NCBI GenBank assembly: GCA_963556695.1
Contig: CAUWAG010000003.1
Location: forward strand, 8,184,001 to 8,248,000
Reading direction: 5' to 3'
Source: Anthostomella pinea
Taxonomy: Eukaryota > Ascomycota > Sordariomycetes > Xylariales > Xylariaceae
Length of the DNA stretch: 64,000 nucleotides
Shown here: piece after piece, positions 45,120-56,717 of the stretch
How positions within the stretch are numbered: the stretch's first letter is position 1
Layout of the letters: every line of letters begins with the position of its first letter
Translations under genes and position numbers: made by a program
The notes under the pieces: generated by a model
Databases searched by the model: none
Seen by the model: the letters and a program-made list of their open reading frames with translations, nothing else
Told to the model about the DNA's origin: nothing

Positions 45120-47287
45120 TCACGCCTCGGCAAGCGTCTTCTCCGCCGCCTCCACCAGAATATCGAAATGCGGCTTGACGTGGTGCTCCCTCACCAAGAC
45201 CGCCGTCGGGTTGTGTCGGATGGCAAACGTGCCACCCACCACCGTGCTCGACAGGAAGATCCTGCCGTCCGCCAACACCCTCTCATACATCTTCTTCGTA
45301 AGCTCATTCTGCTCATCCAAGCTCGCACCCTCCCCACGTCCCCTCATCTTAAACGCCGTCAGCGCGAACACGGGCCCGGCAACAATCTCAAACAAGTCCG
45401 ACCTCTCCCTCACCATGGCGGCGAAGCCCTCGGCCAGCGCGACGCGGTCGCGAATGTGGGACCGCAGCCCGGCGATGCCGTACGAGCGGATGACGAACCA
45501 GACTGTTAAGCAAAATAGAGTCAGTACCGTAATTACTCCTTCTTTGACGAGAAACAAAAGAGTCGGAAAGCGTGTGTGTCTCGGGAGCAAGGGCTCTCTC
45601 TTGACACAGGCTAGGAGAAGAGGAAATTCGCCCCTGAAACAAGGCCATATGGGGCAGGGTAATTAGAGACGTCGAAAATGAATGTACATACCCTTGAGGG
45701 AGCGGAAGCGGCGGCCGAAGGGGATCTGCCAGTCGCGGTAGTCGGTCACGAGGCCGCTGTCGGTGGCGGCGTTCTGTAAGATGGGCAGCGTGACGGACAG
45801 CGCGTCGGTCAGGTCGCGCCGCGAGCGCACGAACAGCACGCTGCAGTCGAAGTTCACCAAAAGCCACTTATGAAGGTTCGTGTTGAAGCTGTGGAAGCGG
45901 TCGAAGTGCGTCGTGAGTACCGTGTTGTACTCCGGGCACACGAGCGAGGAGCCGGCGTAGGCTGCGTCTACGCTGGAAGGGGTGGGGGTTAGGTCAGTCG
46001 GTGGTCCAGTCTTATCTCTTCACGTCTGGGCTAGGGGTGATGTCTGGGAGCCATGCACTCTCGACTTGGAAATCCTCGAGAGCGCGTGGTCGCACAAGCT
46101 GCCCCGACAGAAGTACGATAGGGGCGTGGAAAACAGGAAACTCGGGATCACCTACTGCACCCAGATCTCCCCCTTCTGCCCCGGCGGCGCCAGCTCCGCC
46201 AGCACCTCCGCGATTCCCGCCATGTCGTCGACGGCACACACATCGGTGGTACCCATCGTAGCCGTGAGGTAGAATGGCTCGAGCCCGCGCCCGCGCAGCG
46301 CCTCGATAGTCTCGCGGAGCCCCTTGCCCGTCATGGCATAGCCATCCTCAGCCCGCACAGAGACCGCGCGGTGCCGCACACCGGCGATTTGCGCCGCCTT
46401 CTTGGTCGCGCTGTGCGTGGCCGTGGATCCCAGCGCGACAAGTCGCCCGCGCCGCAGCGCTATGGCATCCTCGCGCTCGTCCTCGTCGGTGATTTGCGCG
46501 GTTGCTTCCCGGAGGTACTTGTCGCGTGCGGCCACCATGACTGTGGCGATGGCTTCGGACGTCGTGCCGTGTATCACGCCGCCGCCGTTGGTGGGGCCTG
46601 TTGAGAGGAAGCAGGGCGGCAGGTTGAAGGCGCGGGCTATCCAGTCCAGGACTGTGTGCATGCGAGGAGCATGTCAACATGTTGGTCTCGAAGACGGATG
46701 AACTACCCATGTGTCTCACAATGATATCACGAGGGAGGGGGCAACGTGGCTCATTTGAGAAATAGGCTAGGGATCTTGAAAGGGGATGTTATGATACGTA
46801 CCTATGGTTTCCAGCTCCGTCACGGCCGGACTGCAAATCCAGTTGAAGGCCGCCCCTGTGAAGGCCGTCGACCACATCTCGCCCAGCATGCCTGGGTAGC
46901 TGCTAGATGACGGAAACCAAGCCAGGAAGTTGGGGGATTGCCTGTGCGCGTGCCGCCGTCAGCCTTTCGCTTCTCTAGTATGAGACTGAGAGACATTGCG
47001 CGAACCAGTGCGTGATGCCGGGCATGATCTTGGCTTCGATATCCTTCTGGATATCGGCCCACGGCTCGCCCTCCTGCGGTGCCTCTTCCGGCAGCAGCTT
47101 TCTCAGGTAGCCCGGCTCCACAGTGGGTGTGACCCGGCGATCCTCGATGGTCTCATAGTAGATGATGACTAGGAAAGGGGGTGAGCGATTGGCCTAGCAA
47201 GTGGTATAGCTCCAGGCTGTTGGTGGTTTGGGACTCACTCTGGTCGAGAGACGAAATGGCCGCTTCTCGGAATTGCTGCGAATCCAT
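45120..47287 (-). CDS. aromatic-L-amino-acid decarboxylase
   Basis: Pyridoxal-phosphate group II decarboxylase, converting aromatic amino acids such as tryptophan, tyrosine or DOPA to amines. Six exons: 47287-47239, 47168-47006, 46941-46802, 46651-46156, 45972-45692 and 45502-45120; introns 70, 64, 150, 183 and 189 bp; 503 residues. All joins keep phase. Seen: [55 protein letters not shown], and the PLP-lysine in [13 protein letters not shown] (Lys318). The C-terminal domain contains [14 protein letters not shown] and [11 protein letters not shown]. The family also includes plant and fungal tryptophan decarboxylases; substrate cannot be settled from motifs. No other pathway genes adjoin it. 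Confidence 0.92.
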
Positions 47288-48968
47288 CTTTTCCCCTCTT
47301 TCCCACAATGCCTCACTCTCTAAACCTCGTCTTGTAGCTCCAAGAACTGTAACAATGAGAACTGATCAGACAATGAGCACCGCTTATATTGCAAGGACTC
47401 TCTCGAGATTTGAATGATTGTTATTCCGAGAATACGGTCCTACTGCCAGGTGAGATAGGGTTCCCGCTATCTGTGACGAGCCGATCCACTGGGCCGCCGT
47501 CTTCCCAACTGCCGTCTTCTTGCTAGTCTACCTAATGCAATAGTGTGGGGCTGGCATACCATCATCGGAAGGCGCAACGCAATCACTTTCGTGTCGAACT
47601 CAACTTCGCAGCCAACCTGCCCTCGCTATGTACTACTCGCCACCAACGCTGGAGAAGGCTGACGTTCTCCGGGATGTCAGCCTCCGGCAATCCCTTAGCC
47701 TTGAGAACACTGTTCCAGAACAGTATGTCCGATCGTCCATTGCCATCTCCTCAGATCGTGTCTCAGGTGTCTTGACCATGCTCGCTGGTATCAGAAATGT
47801 GGCGGCTGATAAATGCCAGCACAATACACGATAAGTCTTTACCTGTATCTACTCCATGACCTCTAGAGATATCGGGCCTCATCCCTCGCTTTGTGCCATC
47901 CCTGGAGAGTTCGCGCAGGGCTTAGCCGGCCACCAGTGTCGTGGATAATCGTTGCAGCAGCGGTCCATGTGAAGGAGTCAAAGTCCCGGAGTGATACGGG
48001 AAGGACGAAAAGAAGTCTTTAAGATCCGTTCCGAATGGGAAAAGCTGACACCAGCTCGTGGGACTCGCCCAGAGCCGCAAAGCCACGAGACGCCAGCTTC
48101 GGCCCCCGATAACGTTGGTTGCGTTACACGAGAAAGATCCGAGGCTTAAGACCTAGAAGAGGGAAAGAGTCAGGTCGCACAGACCCATAGCTGGCGTCCC
48201 CTTGGGGCCGACCCGTCGTGCTTCTCGATTGTGAACAACTCCCAACTTCCGTTGATGGTCGCGGAAGTGACCAATCAGCTGCATAACTCTGTATCACATC
48301 GGAAGGACGTGGACTGACGAAGAATGCTGATACACACCAATCACAAATATGTTCGCGAAGGTTGGTGCATTTGGAGTGATACTCAGCCACTCACTCCGGA
48401 GTCCGGACTACAGGCTGGAAATACTACCAACTGGAAGAGCAAATATCCACTCGCCCTGTGAGACTGTTCACAATATGAGGCAATACTTCGAGGTTGCGAG
48501 TCATCAGGCGTTACATATGGAACCCTACTAAGACCAGGGGGGAGGCGTTATATCGACGACTATGTATTCTTCCAACCACACAGTGGCGTCACCTTCAGAT
48601 GGCTTTGATTTCTCTCAAACTCTTCGACCGCAAGGGAAGAGCCAGACCTAAATACCCTGGAATACAACAAAATCAAAGCCCCCGTGCTGTACGCTAAGTG
48701 TGACTTTCCTCGGCATATTTTCCATGCTCCTCCGGTGGGGTCACTCGACGGCACCGCGCCTACAATGGGCGTACTCGGATATTTGATTTGGTAAGTGTAG
48801 CTGCAGGAAGGCCGGAAATGTAAGTGGCAATACTGTGGTCTCGAATAGTCTGCAGGTCCACAAGGTCTATTGTGCATTAATAGCGTATAACTATATCCAA
48901 GCCGTATCGAGAAGCACATAGTCCATCAATTTATTTTATCATTAACGTCTTCGACCGCAAACAAAGCG
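47288..48968. other. 1.7 kb with no recognisable gene
   Basis: Short frames only, none with recognisable content. Includes the decarboxylase promoter. Confidence 0.5.
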
Positions 48969-49049
48969 CCAAACCCGGGCACCCCATATAGAAAACCAAA
49001 CTAAGATACCCCAAAGAAAAAGCCAAACCCAGATACCCCAAAGAGAAAG
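48969..49049. repeat. 27 bp tandem repeat, 3 copies
   Basis: Three 27 bp units starting CCAAAC at 48969, 48996 and 49023. The second and third are nearly identical, the first more diverged. Because 27 is a multiple of three, the minus-strand frame over them repeats a Gly-Tyr-Leu nine-residue unit. Confidence 0.85.
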
Positions 49050-49554
49050 CCAAACCATGCTCGAGACACCTTATTCCCTCCTTTAACCACCACCCCCCCC
49101 CCTTCGAGTTGAATGCAAGTTCATATATCCTGACATTGGGACTTGTGCATGGACGCCTACTTCTTGGAAGATTTCTTAACAAGATGTATGGTATCAAAGA
49201 CATTCTCATACGCATCCAAGACAAAGGCAGTGTAGTGGAGGCGCTTGTCTTTGGGACTCTCGTGTTCGACCTCTCTGTCATTGTGAAACCGACTGTCAGT
49301 AAGTGTCTCAGTTTAGAGGACAGGGTATTCATTATATACTTCATAGCGATTGTGGCTGCATTTGGATAATTAATATCATCGATGTTATCCTGGACAACCT
49401 TTGCGAATTTTTCCTGAATGGCGCTCGAAGGGATTGTCAGGAAGCATCCCGTGAACAAAGGAACCATTCGTGTAAATATACATGGCCTCCGCGCCTGATT
49501 AGTACTGTGCCTCTCTGCAGAACAACATACTATTTACCCTCCCCCCCCAATATG

Positions 49555-49763
49555 GTTGGCCTTCTGACAGGGATGCCCTCCGGCCGGTCCCACTCTGTCG
49601 TCTTATTGACAATAGCGACCGCAATGGGGAAGATACCCCCATTGTAAGCCTTGTTAACATGCGTGAACGCCTTGAGGCGGGACACGAAATAGGCCACCAT
49701 TTCGGTATACAGTATGGATTGGCGATGGGACTTCTTCGGGATGGGCAGCTTTGCAGTGAGATA
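49555..49763 (-). other. protein-like ORF fragment abutting the solo LTR
   Basis: On the minus strand, a frame open from the LTR junction down to a stop near 49555 reads protein-like sequence (LTAKLPIPKKSHRQSILY, then AFTHVNKAYNGGIFPIAVAI, then KTTEWDRPEG). I do not recognise the family. The upstream side is cut by the LTR at 49769, and no continuation on the far side is clear. A further minus-strand frame at 48931-49467 may belong to the same degraded unit. Possibly an old repeat or gene remnant. Confidence 0.35.
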
Positions 49764-49768
49764 TGGAC

Positions 49769-50220
49769 TGTGACGAGCCGTCTAACCTATAAGGCTAAAG
49801 GGTTCTATAGGGTTTATGTTCTGAGGTAAGTCAACACAAAAGACGATAGAGGCTTCTGTCAACTAGAAGACACTCAGATGCTGGGGCTTGGTCTGAACTG
49901 GGTTCACTGAATAGTCGAGTCGTCAGGAGATTTCTCCCACCTTAGGGTTGGCTAAGATGCTTAGATTGATCACTGAGGTAGAGACTGTCTATCTGTCTAG
50001 CTAGGAAATGTCCATCCTTATATATCCAATCTCTCCCTCACTGATGGGGTGGATATGTTGGATAACCTCGCTATATAAGCTATCCATCACGTGATGTCTT
50101 GATCACGTGACCTCGACGTTTCCTTAGCCCGTGCGTTCTCCCGGGTTCTTCCAGTTACTGTCCATCTTGTTGGGCCGGCCAGCGGGCCTCATTCCCTGTA
50201 CGCCTCGTTGGTTCGTAACA
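49769..50220 (+). mobile_element. solo LTR (452 bp) with 5 bp target-site duplication
   Basis: Begins TGTGACGAGCC and ends GTTCGTAACA, the TG...CA ends of an LTR. It is flanked on both sides by TGGAC (49764-49768 and 50221-50225). A TATATAAG box at about 50070 and two CACGTGA motifs just after it look like an LTR promoter. No second LTR or pol domains lie within the window near it, so it is best read as a solo LTR left by recombination. A purine-rich tract does not precede it, which argues against a 3' LTR of a full element. Strand is inferred from the TATA box. Confidence 0.75.
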
Positions 50221-50225
50221 TGGAC

Positions 50226-51616
50226 TTAGTAGCAGAACTAGGGATCTTGAAAAATCTAGCAAATGCTAGGGAAGTGAAAGGTCGGGAGTGAGCTCTGACA
50301 AGGTGGTGAGTGTGAAGGTACAACAACTATAATAAAATTTGCCTTCATGTGGCAGGACATGGCTCTTTACATCTCTCCTATTGAACCACCTTGTTCACTC
50401 TTCCAAGCAAGTTGAACAACATTGAAAGACCCGAGACTGTTGGTTGGACCCTCGGTTGGCTGACATGTCTATCTCCCACGTCCAAGTGAAAGGGATTGGC
50501 AAGCTGGTATCAATCCGAACGTAAGCGGACGGGGCCGGAAACGTTCGCGGAAGTACCAACTGGAAAAGAAGATGAAAAGCCGAAGGGACTTTTGAGATGT
50601 CAACATGTTGTTGTTGTAGCATTTTACGCCGGTGGGACTGCCGCGTAGCCGTGTCAATCAGGGGCTCCAAGAGGCCGCTCAGGCATGCTAGGCTAGGTTT
50701 TATATGTACACATACACTTCCTAGCTAGCAGTCACGTCCGTAAACAACCGCCGCATTGAAGCCGGATCATACCGTGTCCCCCCTCCTCCAGGTGGAGGGA
50801 AGTATCGGCTGAGGTACACGGCGTATCGCCAGGTACAAGCCTCGTAGAGCTATAATAGGTGCCGCGGCATGCCGCGATGGTTCTCACGCGCCCCGTAGGG
50901 CACCACAAAGAAAGATGAGATGTCAACATAAGCGAGACAGGGGACCAATTCGACTGTTGGTAAGATCATGCCGGGGTGCTTGTGGAGCCAACAGACCGCT
51001 TACCTCCCAATCCGGCTCTAACCATGACTACACAAAGAACCGGGCACGGATACCAATGACTATCTTACAGTAAAGTCCGACCTGTGCCGCCTCCTGGTAC
51101 GAATAGAACTACCAACATTCTCGGATCCTACGTTGGTCGAAACTCGGCAGCCATTCAAGAGCTTCGTGACGGCGCAGCCTTTCTTCACTCTTCTACACAC
51201 GTGGACTTGCCGCAAACGTCAAGACGATGGTACTATACGGGTTGCGATTGGTATGCTGCTACGCCGCGTTCTCGCGCCAACACGGCCATCCTTCCAATGC
51301 GAGTGGAGGCGAAGGCTTGCAAGACTGTGCGAAAGACATATAAACCCCAATAGTGCGTACTGTGTACAAGGACACTCCTGACTGATGAACCCTGTCAGTC
51401 CTGTCAGCCCTGTCAGCCCTGTCACATCCCGGGCCGCGTTGGTGCCATGGGGGGTTCCTTACCGCTGTATCCAACTGCCACTTCCACAGTGCCGTTCCAA
51501 CCAACGGTGTAATCATCCGTCCTACCTAGACTCCAGCTCCGTACGTTCCTCACAGCTTCCGTACCTTCACCCACCGTTCTGCAAAGCTGTCCCCATCGCA
51601 GCCCGGCCACGCGAAG
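50226..51616. other. intergenic, no gene seen
   Basis: No supported frame. Contains the kinase-like gene promoter and a 9 bp tandem repeat. Confidence 0.5.
51391..51425. repeat. 9 bp tandem repeat, ~4 copies
   Basis: CCTGTCAGC/T units head to tail, about 200 bp before the kinase-like ATG. Confidence 0.85.
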
Positions 51617-52741
51617 ATGGCGAATGACCTAGCGAGCCTGAAAAGTGTCACATCTGACACTTGTCGCATCTATTCTGTCGACCGCCTTCTCCAGAATAGA
51701 GGCAACCGGTTCTTCGTCTACCTTGCCACGTATGTGTGCACACGCAACCGTGACGATACCATCAATTCCACTGACCAGCGTTGGCTTCAAGGGCAGGTGA
51801 CGAGAGATTCGTCCTCAAAAATGTCACAGAACCTAGTTTCATCACCTATCAAGGCATTTTTCAGGATCTTCGCGGCTCCCAGTATCTACGTGTCCCATGC
51901 GACAAGGCCTCGGAGCAATCGATCTTCGTATATAGATACTTCAGCGACCATCTCCTCGATCTGGCTGAGGAGCAGCTGCCCCTCCCAACTACGAAGCGCA
52001 TATTGAAAGACGCATTGCGTGGGCTTGCATATATGCACGACCGGGACATCGTACATACCTGTATAATGTTCAACCACCTGCCGTCATACTTACAAAAGCT
52101 AACAAGTTGTAGATATCAAACCGGACAATATCCTCATTCGGCGGAAGGACCTCAACAGTATTGCTGTAGAGGAAGTCCAGCTCGCCGACTTGGAAGACTC
52201 TGCACATGTATCCGTCGACTGCGCTATCTTTGGGAAGCAGGTGGGCAACTGGATGTGGCGTAGTCCCGAGGCACACGCATCGGGTCCCGTGGAAAAGCCC
52301 ACTGACATGTTCTCCTTCGCTATTGTGGTGAGTCTGGGACAAGTCTCCCACACAACTCCTTCGCAGGTATAGACAGTGCTGATAATATGCATGCAGTGTA
52401 TTTAGGCTGTACACCAAGATACCATATTCTTTATAAGCGAAGATAAGCTCGCGGAAGGCGAAGACGTGTTGTCTCGTGTACTGGAACGTCAGATATCCTA
52501 CTTTGCCGATGCGGAGGGGTTCTCTGGGCTGATGCACCACCTCGGCGATAGTCTCCGGGTTGAGGATTTCAAAGTCGCTCTGGAATGCTCCAACGAAGAC
52601 AATCCGCTCAAACCAGTAGCACTGTGGGGTCACGTTGATCCTGACCTGAGGGACCTTGTGGGACGGTTGACCAACTTTGATCCGGCCAAGCGGCTCACTG
52701 CGCGTGAGGCACTGGATCACAGGTGGTTCAGTGAAACCTAG
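51617..52741 (+). CDS. protein kinase-like protein, possibly inactive
   Basis: Eukaryotic protein kinase fold. Exons 51617-51729, 51792-52060, 52113-52327 and 52406-52741 give 310 residues. Seen: a degenerate glycine loop (LLQNRGNRFFVYLAT), Val-Leu-Lys for the VAIK lysine (ERFVLKNV), the helix DALRGLAYMHDRDIVHT, IKPDNIL across intron 2, LADLEDS in place of DFG, GNWMWRSPEAH for APE, and a C-lobe ending FDPAKRLTAREALDHRWF. Two oddities: the join at intron 2 gives Tyr at the catalytic Asp position (HTYIKPDN), and the third acceptor that best matches the family (after 52396) brings in a TAG three codons later, so I used the AG at 52405. It may be a pseudokinase or a decaying gene. Confidence 0.7.
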
Positions 52742-53129
52742 ATCCGCAGTCTACAAACATATAACCATCTCCTCTCTATGTGTCTAAGGGATGAGATGCC
52801 TCTTCGTGGCATGCGCCTTATTTCCGTGGAACCCAACAGGGGTGTTAGGATATGAGCTGGTATAGGTCTTTTTCAAGGATCTTGGCTTCCGCTGGGGCCC
52901 AGTCGAAGCTGCTGCTTGACTTGGCTTTCATGCCTGGCAACCCCAAGCGGATCACAGGAGTCAAAGGGCCTAGTCGAGTATGCTTCGTTTACCATTCAGC
53001 AACTTCTTGCTCCACCTGCCTTCACCGACTCGGTTTCGCTGGCACACCCTCAGAGCGAAACAATCTTCTCCGCCCGCGAGGACGACAATTCTCGCCGAAA
53101 CCCCGAAACGCACATCACTCATCTCGGCG
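52742..53129. other. intergenic, no gene seen
   Basis: Space between the convergent kinase-like and P450 genes. A plus-strand frame starting at 52852 runs antisense into the P450 and lacks family-like sequence. Confidence 0.5.
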
Positions 53130-55133
53130 TCACTTCGACCTCCCAGCCATGCCACCTACGAACCGCGAGTCAGCATGCGATACACAACCAGGTTCAGCAG
53201 CGAGCTTCAGCGAAGCGTACCTCGTCGGAAAAGCACCTTGCTCAACCCACTTCCCACCCCCTGGGCCCGGCGGCCCGTCCAGCTCATTCAGCACCTTGAG
53301 GTCGAAGTTCAGGAACAAGCTGGCGAGCGTCTTCGAGCAGACGAACCTAAAAAGCGATGAGTGTAAGGGTCAGCACATGTCTCACTCAGAAAGTCCCTGA
53401 GGACTGTAGGATGTCTGGGACGACCTCCAGGGGATCTAATCCATCAGTATACGTACCAAGCGAGGTGCATGCCCGGGCATCTGCGGCTGGGACCGCCGAA
53501 ACTACATCACCGAGGGGGACACTGGTCAGCTATCGGGACCGTGTGAGACGAGCAGCGGGCACGACGTATGTGGATGAATATGGAGGAGGACAAGAATGAG
53601 CTGCAGCACTTACGCCAGATTCCTGCCCTGCATATCATTTCTCCTCTCCTTACTCGCCTCCAACCACCTCTCCGGCCTAAAGCTATCCGTCTCGGCACCA
53701 AAGACTTCCTCGTTGCGGCCCAGCTGCCGGGGGTTCATTCCCACGGTGTACCCCTCGGGAATATAATACCCGTCAATCTCTACCCCTCCCCTCGGCACGG
53801 TGCGCGGGAGAGCAATGGCGACGTTTGGCCAGAGGCGCATGGCTTCGTGCATGCAGGCCTGCAAGTACAGGAGGCCAGCTGCGGCGTCGTACGATACCGG
53901 CTCGTCGCCTTTGGTTATGAGGCCTGAGGTTACGGCGGTGTCTAGTTCCGCTCTGAGCTGGGCGTAGGCGGACGGCGTTTGGCAGACGCCAATGATTACG
54001 GCGGACATGGTTTGGCTCATCGTGTCGATGCCGGCGCCTATGTTGGTCTTGGAGAGCTGGCTGCCCCAGTTCGCGCGGAAGTCGGGCTTTTCTTTTGCGA
54101 GACGGTGGAAGTCGGTGTGCATACATTCTGGTAACTCCTCCTGGCCGCCGGCATCGCGGGCTTTCTGGTGCGAGTCTATCTGGTTTCGGGCGAAATAGAA
54201 GACGGGGACTTTGGGCGCGGGGAGGAGGGACGCCATCCAGGGCATGAGCTTCTTTTCCACGGTGTTGAGCCAGGGGAGGAAACCTAGCCAGCCTACGTGC
54301 TGTGCGGAACGGCTATCATCAGTCGCAATTCGTCTCGACGTATGCCTGGGGCGGTTGACGTACCTCCCAATGTGCCCATATACTCTCCATGTGCCCACCA
54401 TCACTCCCCGCCTCGACGGCGCCGAAGGGCTTCTTGAAAGTCACCTCGCACACGGTGTCCACGTTCAACAACTCGATTTCATGATAGAGATGCAAGGGTT
54501 TGCCAGCGAGGCCTTTGAGGCGTTGAAGCCAGCGGGCGATGTTGTTGTTGATTAGGCCTTCGTGCTTCTTGACGTTGGCTGTTGAGTAGATCGGGCCTGC
54601 GGTACGTTTCTAAACGGCAATGAGGTAGTGTATCAGTGGTTGACTTCCCTCGCCATCGCGTGACTGCGTTCGCAAGGCTGATATGATGGATGTGGATGCC
54701 TACCTGTACCCTCAATTTCTCAACATCAGTCTCGACAAGCAAATCCAACTTGTCCTACAAACCAACTCGTATCAGTATCACCTCACATCTCAAAAGCAGC
54801 CCAAGTACTCACCCAGCCCTCCTTCTGCGGCATCCCCACAGGCGCCTCATAATACCTACTTTTGACATACTTCGTCCCCGCCCCATACACGGTCTTGAAA
54901 TACTCCGGGCTCGAGAAGATAACCTCGTCCGGCGTGATACGGACGACGCTTCCGTATCTCTTGTGGAGATCTAGGTCCAGGCGAGGGCGGCGGGTGTGCA
55001 TGCATTGCCATGCGAGCCAGAGGGGTGCCAGGCTTGCGAGGAAAGGGCCAGGGACGCGGGAAAGCGGGTGCAGGAAGCGGGTGTAGAAGATGTAGGCTGC
55101 TAGGGCGAGGAGGGGGTAGTAGAGGTGCCACAT
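53130..55133 (-). CDS. cytochrome P450 monooxygenase (pisatin demethylase-like)
   Basis: Complete ER-anchored P450. Six exons: 55133-54813, 54754-54704, 54609-54364, 54299-53614, 53501-53457 and 53346-53130; 521 residues; all phases agree. N-terminal anchor LLALAAYIFYTRFLHPL, proline hinge SRVPGPF, I-helix GAGIDTMSQT, ExxR in HEAMRLW, FRPERW, and a heme loop FGGPSRRCPGMHLAW with the ligand Cys443. The heme loop sits in a 45 bp exon between introns of 112 and 110 bp, so simple ORF calling would stop short at 53610 and miss it. The overall pattern (HKRYGSVVRITPDEVIFSSPE) resembles pisatin-demethylase-type fungal P450s; the substrate is unknown. No clear partner genes adjoin it. Confidence 0.88.
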
Positions 55134-55770
55134 GGTGGTGACGGTGCCGCGAGGAATGGCACGATGAGCACGCAGAAGTGAGCTTCAAATGGTTATGGTC
55201 TCGGTCTTTATGTGTTTGCCCAGCTGACGTGGTCTACACCAGGACCATGCTCCTACATATATATTCGAACGAAAGTTCCGAAGGATGCTTACGGATGTCC
55301 AGGATGGTAAGCAGTAGCGCCCTTCACACCCCCAATTATCTTGATGGGTAGGTACCAACACACCTGGTTTACGGCAGAGAATACATGGTTTATCATGGTA
55401 CCAAAGATGAGTTCGGAGTCGACTCTCACTCAGCTGTGTGGGGAAGATCCAAAGCCTGTCAAGGAGGTCGTTGAACAGCCGACACCATGCGATCTATTCG
55501 AACGTAGCATGTGCCATGACGATTCGTGGTCATTCGTAAGATTGTCCTTCGCAACCATAGCGGACAGTATACCAGGTGAATGGGAGATGGTGTCAGGGGT
55601 TTCGTCTGGTGTAACCTGTTGGTGCTACATGTTGGTGCCGTCTATCGGCGACTGCTAACCAACATCAACCAACATACCCTCATTAACATCTTCGAAAGCA
55701 CCTGGGACACAAATAACTTTCACCAAGAAGCACGCTGATCCGGCCATTAGAGTCGAAATCAAAGATCATC
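55134..55770. other. intergenic between divergent P450 and DUF4267 genes
   Basis: Likely holds both promoters. A 105-codon plus-strand frame at 55341-55658 has no recognisable content. Confidence 0.5.
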
Positions 55771-56717
55771 ATGATGACCGGCTTCTCGTGGCGCCACATC
55801 CCGGCCATCCTCTCGGCGACTTCTATGTTCCTCGGCGGGCTCTTCCACGGCGTCGCCAAGGCCCGAGAGGCTCTACTCATTTACGGCATGTCGGAGGCAA
55901 TCAGCAATTCGCGGGAGGCTCAGGTTGTCTATTACGGGCACACGATAAGGACAAGCACTCTGGGTCTCCTCGTTTTCGCCTTCTACCTTCAGGGCAATCT
56001 CGCTGCAGTCGACACGACGATGGCTATCATGGGAGCTCACTGCGGCATCGTCGATGTGCTTCTGCTTTGGTACTACGGGAACCACAACCGACGTATCAAG
56101 AAGTATACTCACATGCAGTAACTAAAAGGGACCTTATATCTTTTGAAAGGAGCACTCTACACAGACTTCTAGCGGCCAGATCTGGACATGGCGACTTTGC
56201 TAGATATCACGAACGTTTTGGGCATACAGACTCAAATAACCACTGCAGCTGCGATGAGAAGAAAACACCACAACACATTCTCTTTTGTAAGAGGCTTGGA
56301 AAAAACCGACTGCTGCCCAGGTACTCGCCTAGGACAGCCTGTTTACAATACTTGGGGGAGAGGAGCGCAGAATGGGCAAGGTTTGTTGAGAAGAACAAGT
56401 TCTTTTCATCAATCTGCCCCCGATAGATAGCTGTTCTTGAAGGACCAGATGGATGACCCCAAAGTCATACAGCCGCAACAACGGGAATGGGCTCGGGAGC
56501 GGGACTGACTGTACTTATTATCTTGATACCTCCACAACCCTGCGATGCAGAGGCTCTGGGAGGCGTGGTTTGCACTACTGAGGAGCGATCCCCCACGTTA
56601 AATACAATCAATCAATCAATCTACGGGAACCACAACAAGGTCCCCGTGAGGCTCTTGAATGTCCTGTTCATCGCCACGTGGGGGGTTGCGGGTATGACGG
56701 CTGGGTCGCCTCAATAG
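55771..56717 (+). pseudogene. DUF4267 membrane protein split by a LINE insertion
   Basis: Small integral membrane protein of the DUF4267 family, function unknown. The 5' part (55771-56088) reads FLGGLFHGVAKAREALLIYG, a family-type start, with about three hydrophobic helices, as far as LLLWYYGNHN. There a 532 bp insert (56089-56620) breaks it. After the insert the same 16 bp recurs (56621-56636) and the frame resumes with KVPVRLLNVLFIATWG and a stop at 56717. Without the insert the protein would be about 138 residues with a final hydrophobic helix. As it stands, translation ends at 56121 after ten foreign residues (116 in all), losing that helix. It may be expressed in truncated form. Confidence 0.82.
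56089..56620 (+). mobile_element. 5'-truncated Tad1-like LINE insertion
   Basis: The insert carries the last part of a LINE ORF2: after a short lead-in, ERSTLHRLLAARSGHGDF (about 56140-56195), YHERFGHTDS, a zinc-knuckle-like CSCDEKKTPQHILFC, and WARFVEKNKFFSSICPR ending at 56426. This is the RNase H/C-terminal region of fungal Tad1-clade LINEs. A 3' UTR of about 190 bp follows and ends in AATC repeats (56603-56620), a typical LINE tail. A 16 bp target-site duplication (56073-56088, 56621-56636) flanks it. It lacks reverse transcriptase and endonuclease, so it is dead on arrival. The reading frame is intact, and the duplications are perfect, suggesting a fairly recent event. Confidence 0.85.

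Noticed and set aside
52852..53400. 182-codon plus-strand frame
   Set aside because: Antisense to the last P450 exon in part; composition is not protein-like.
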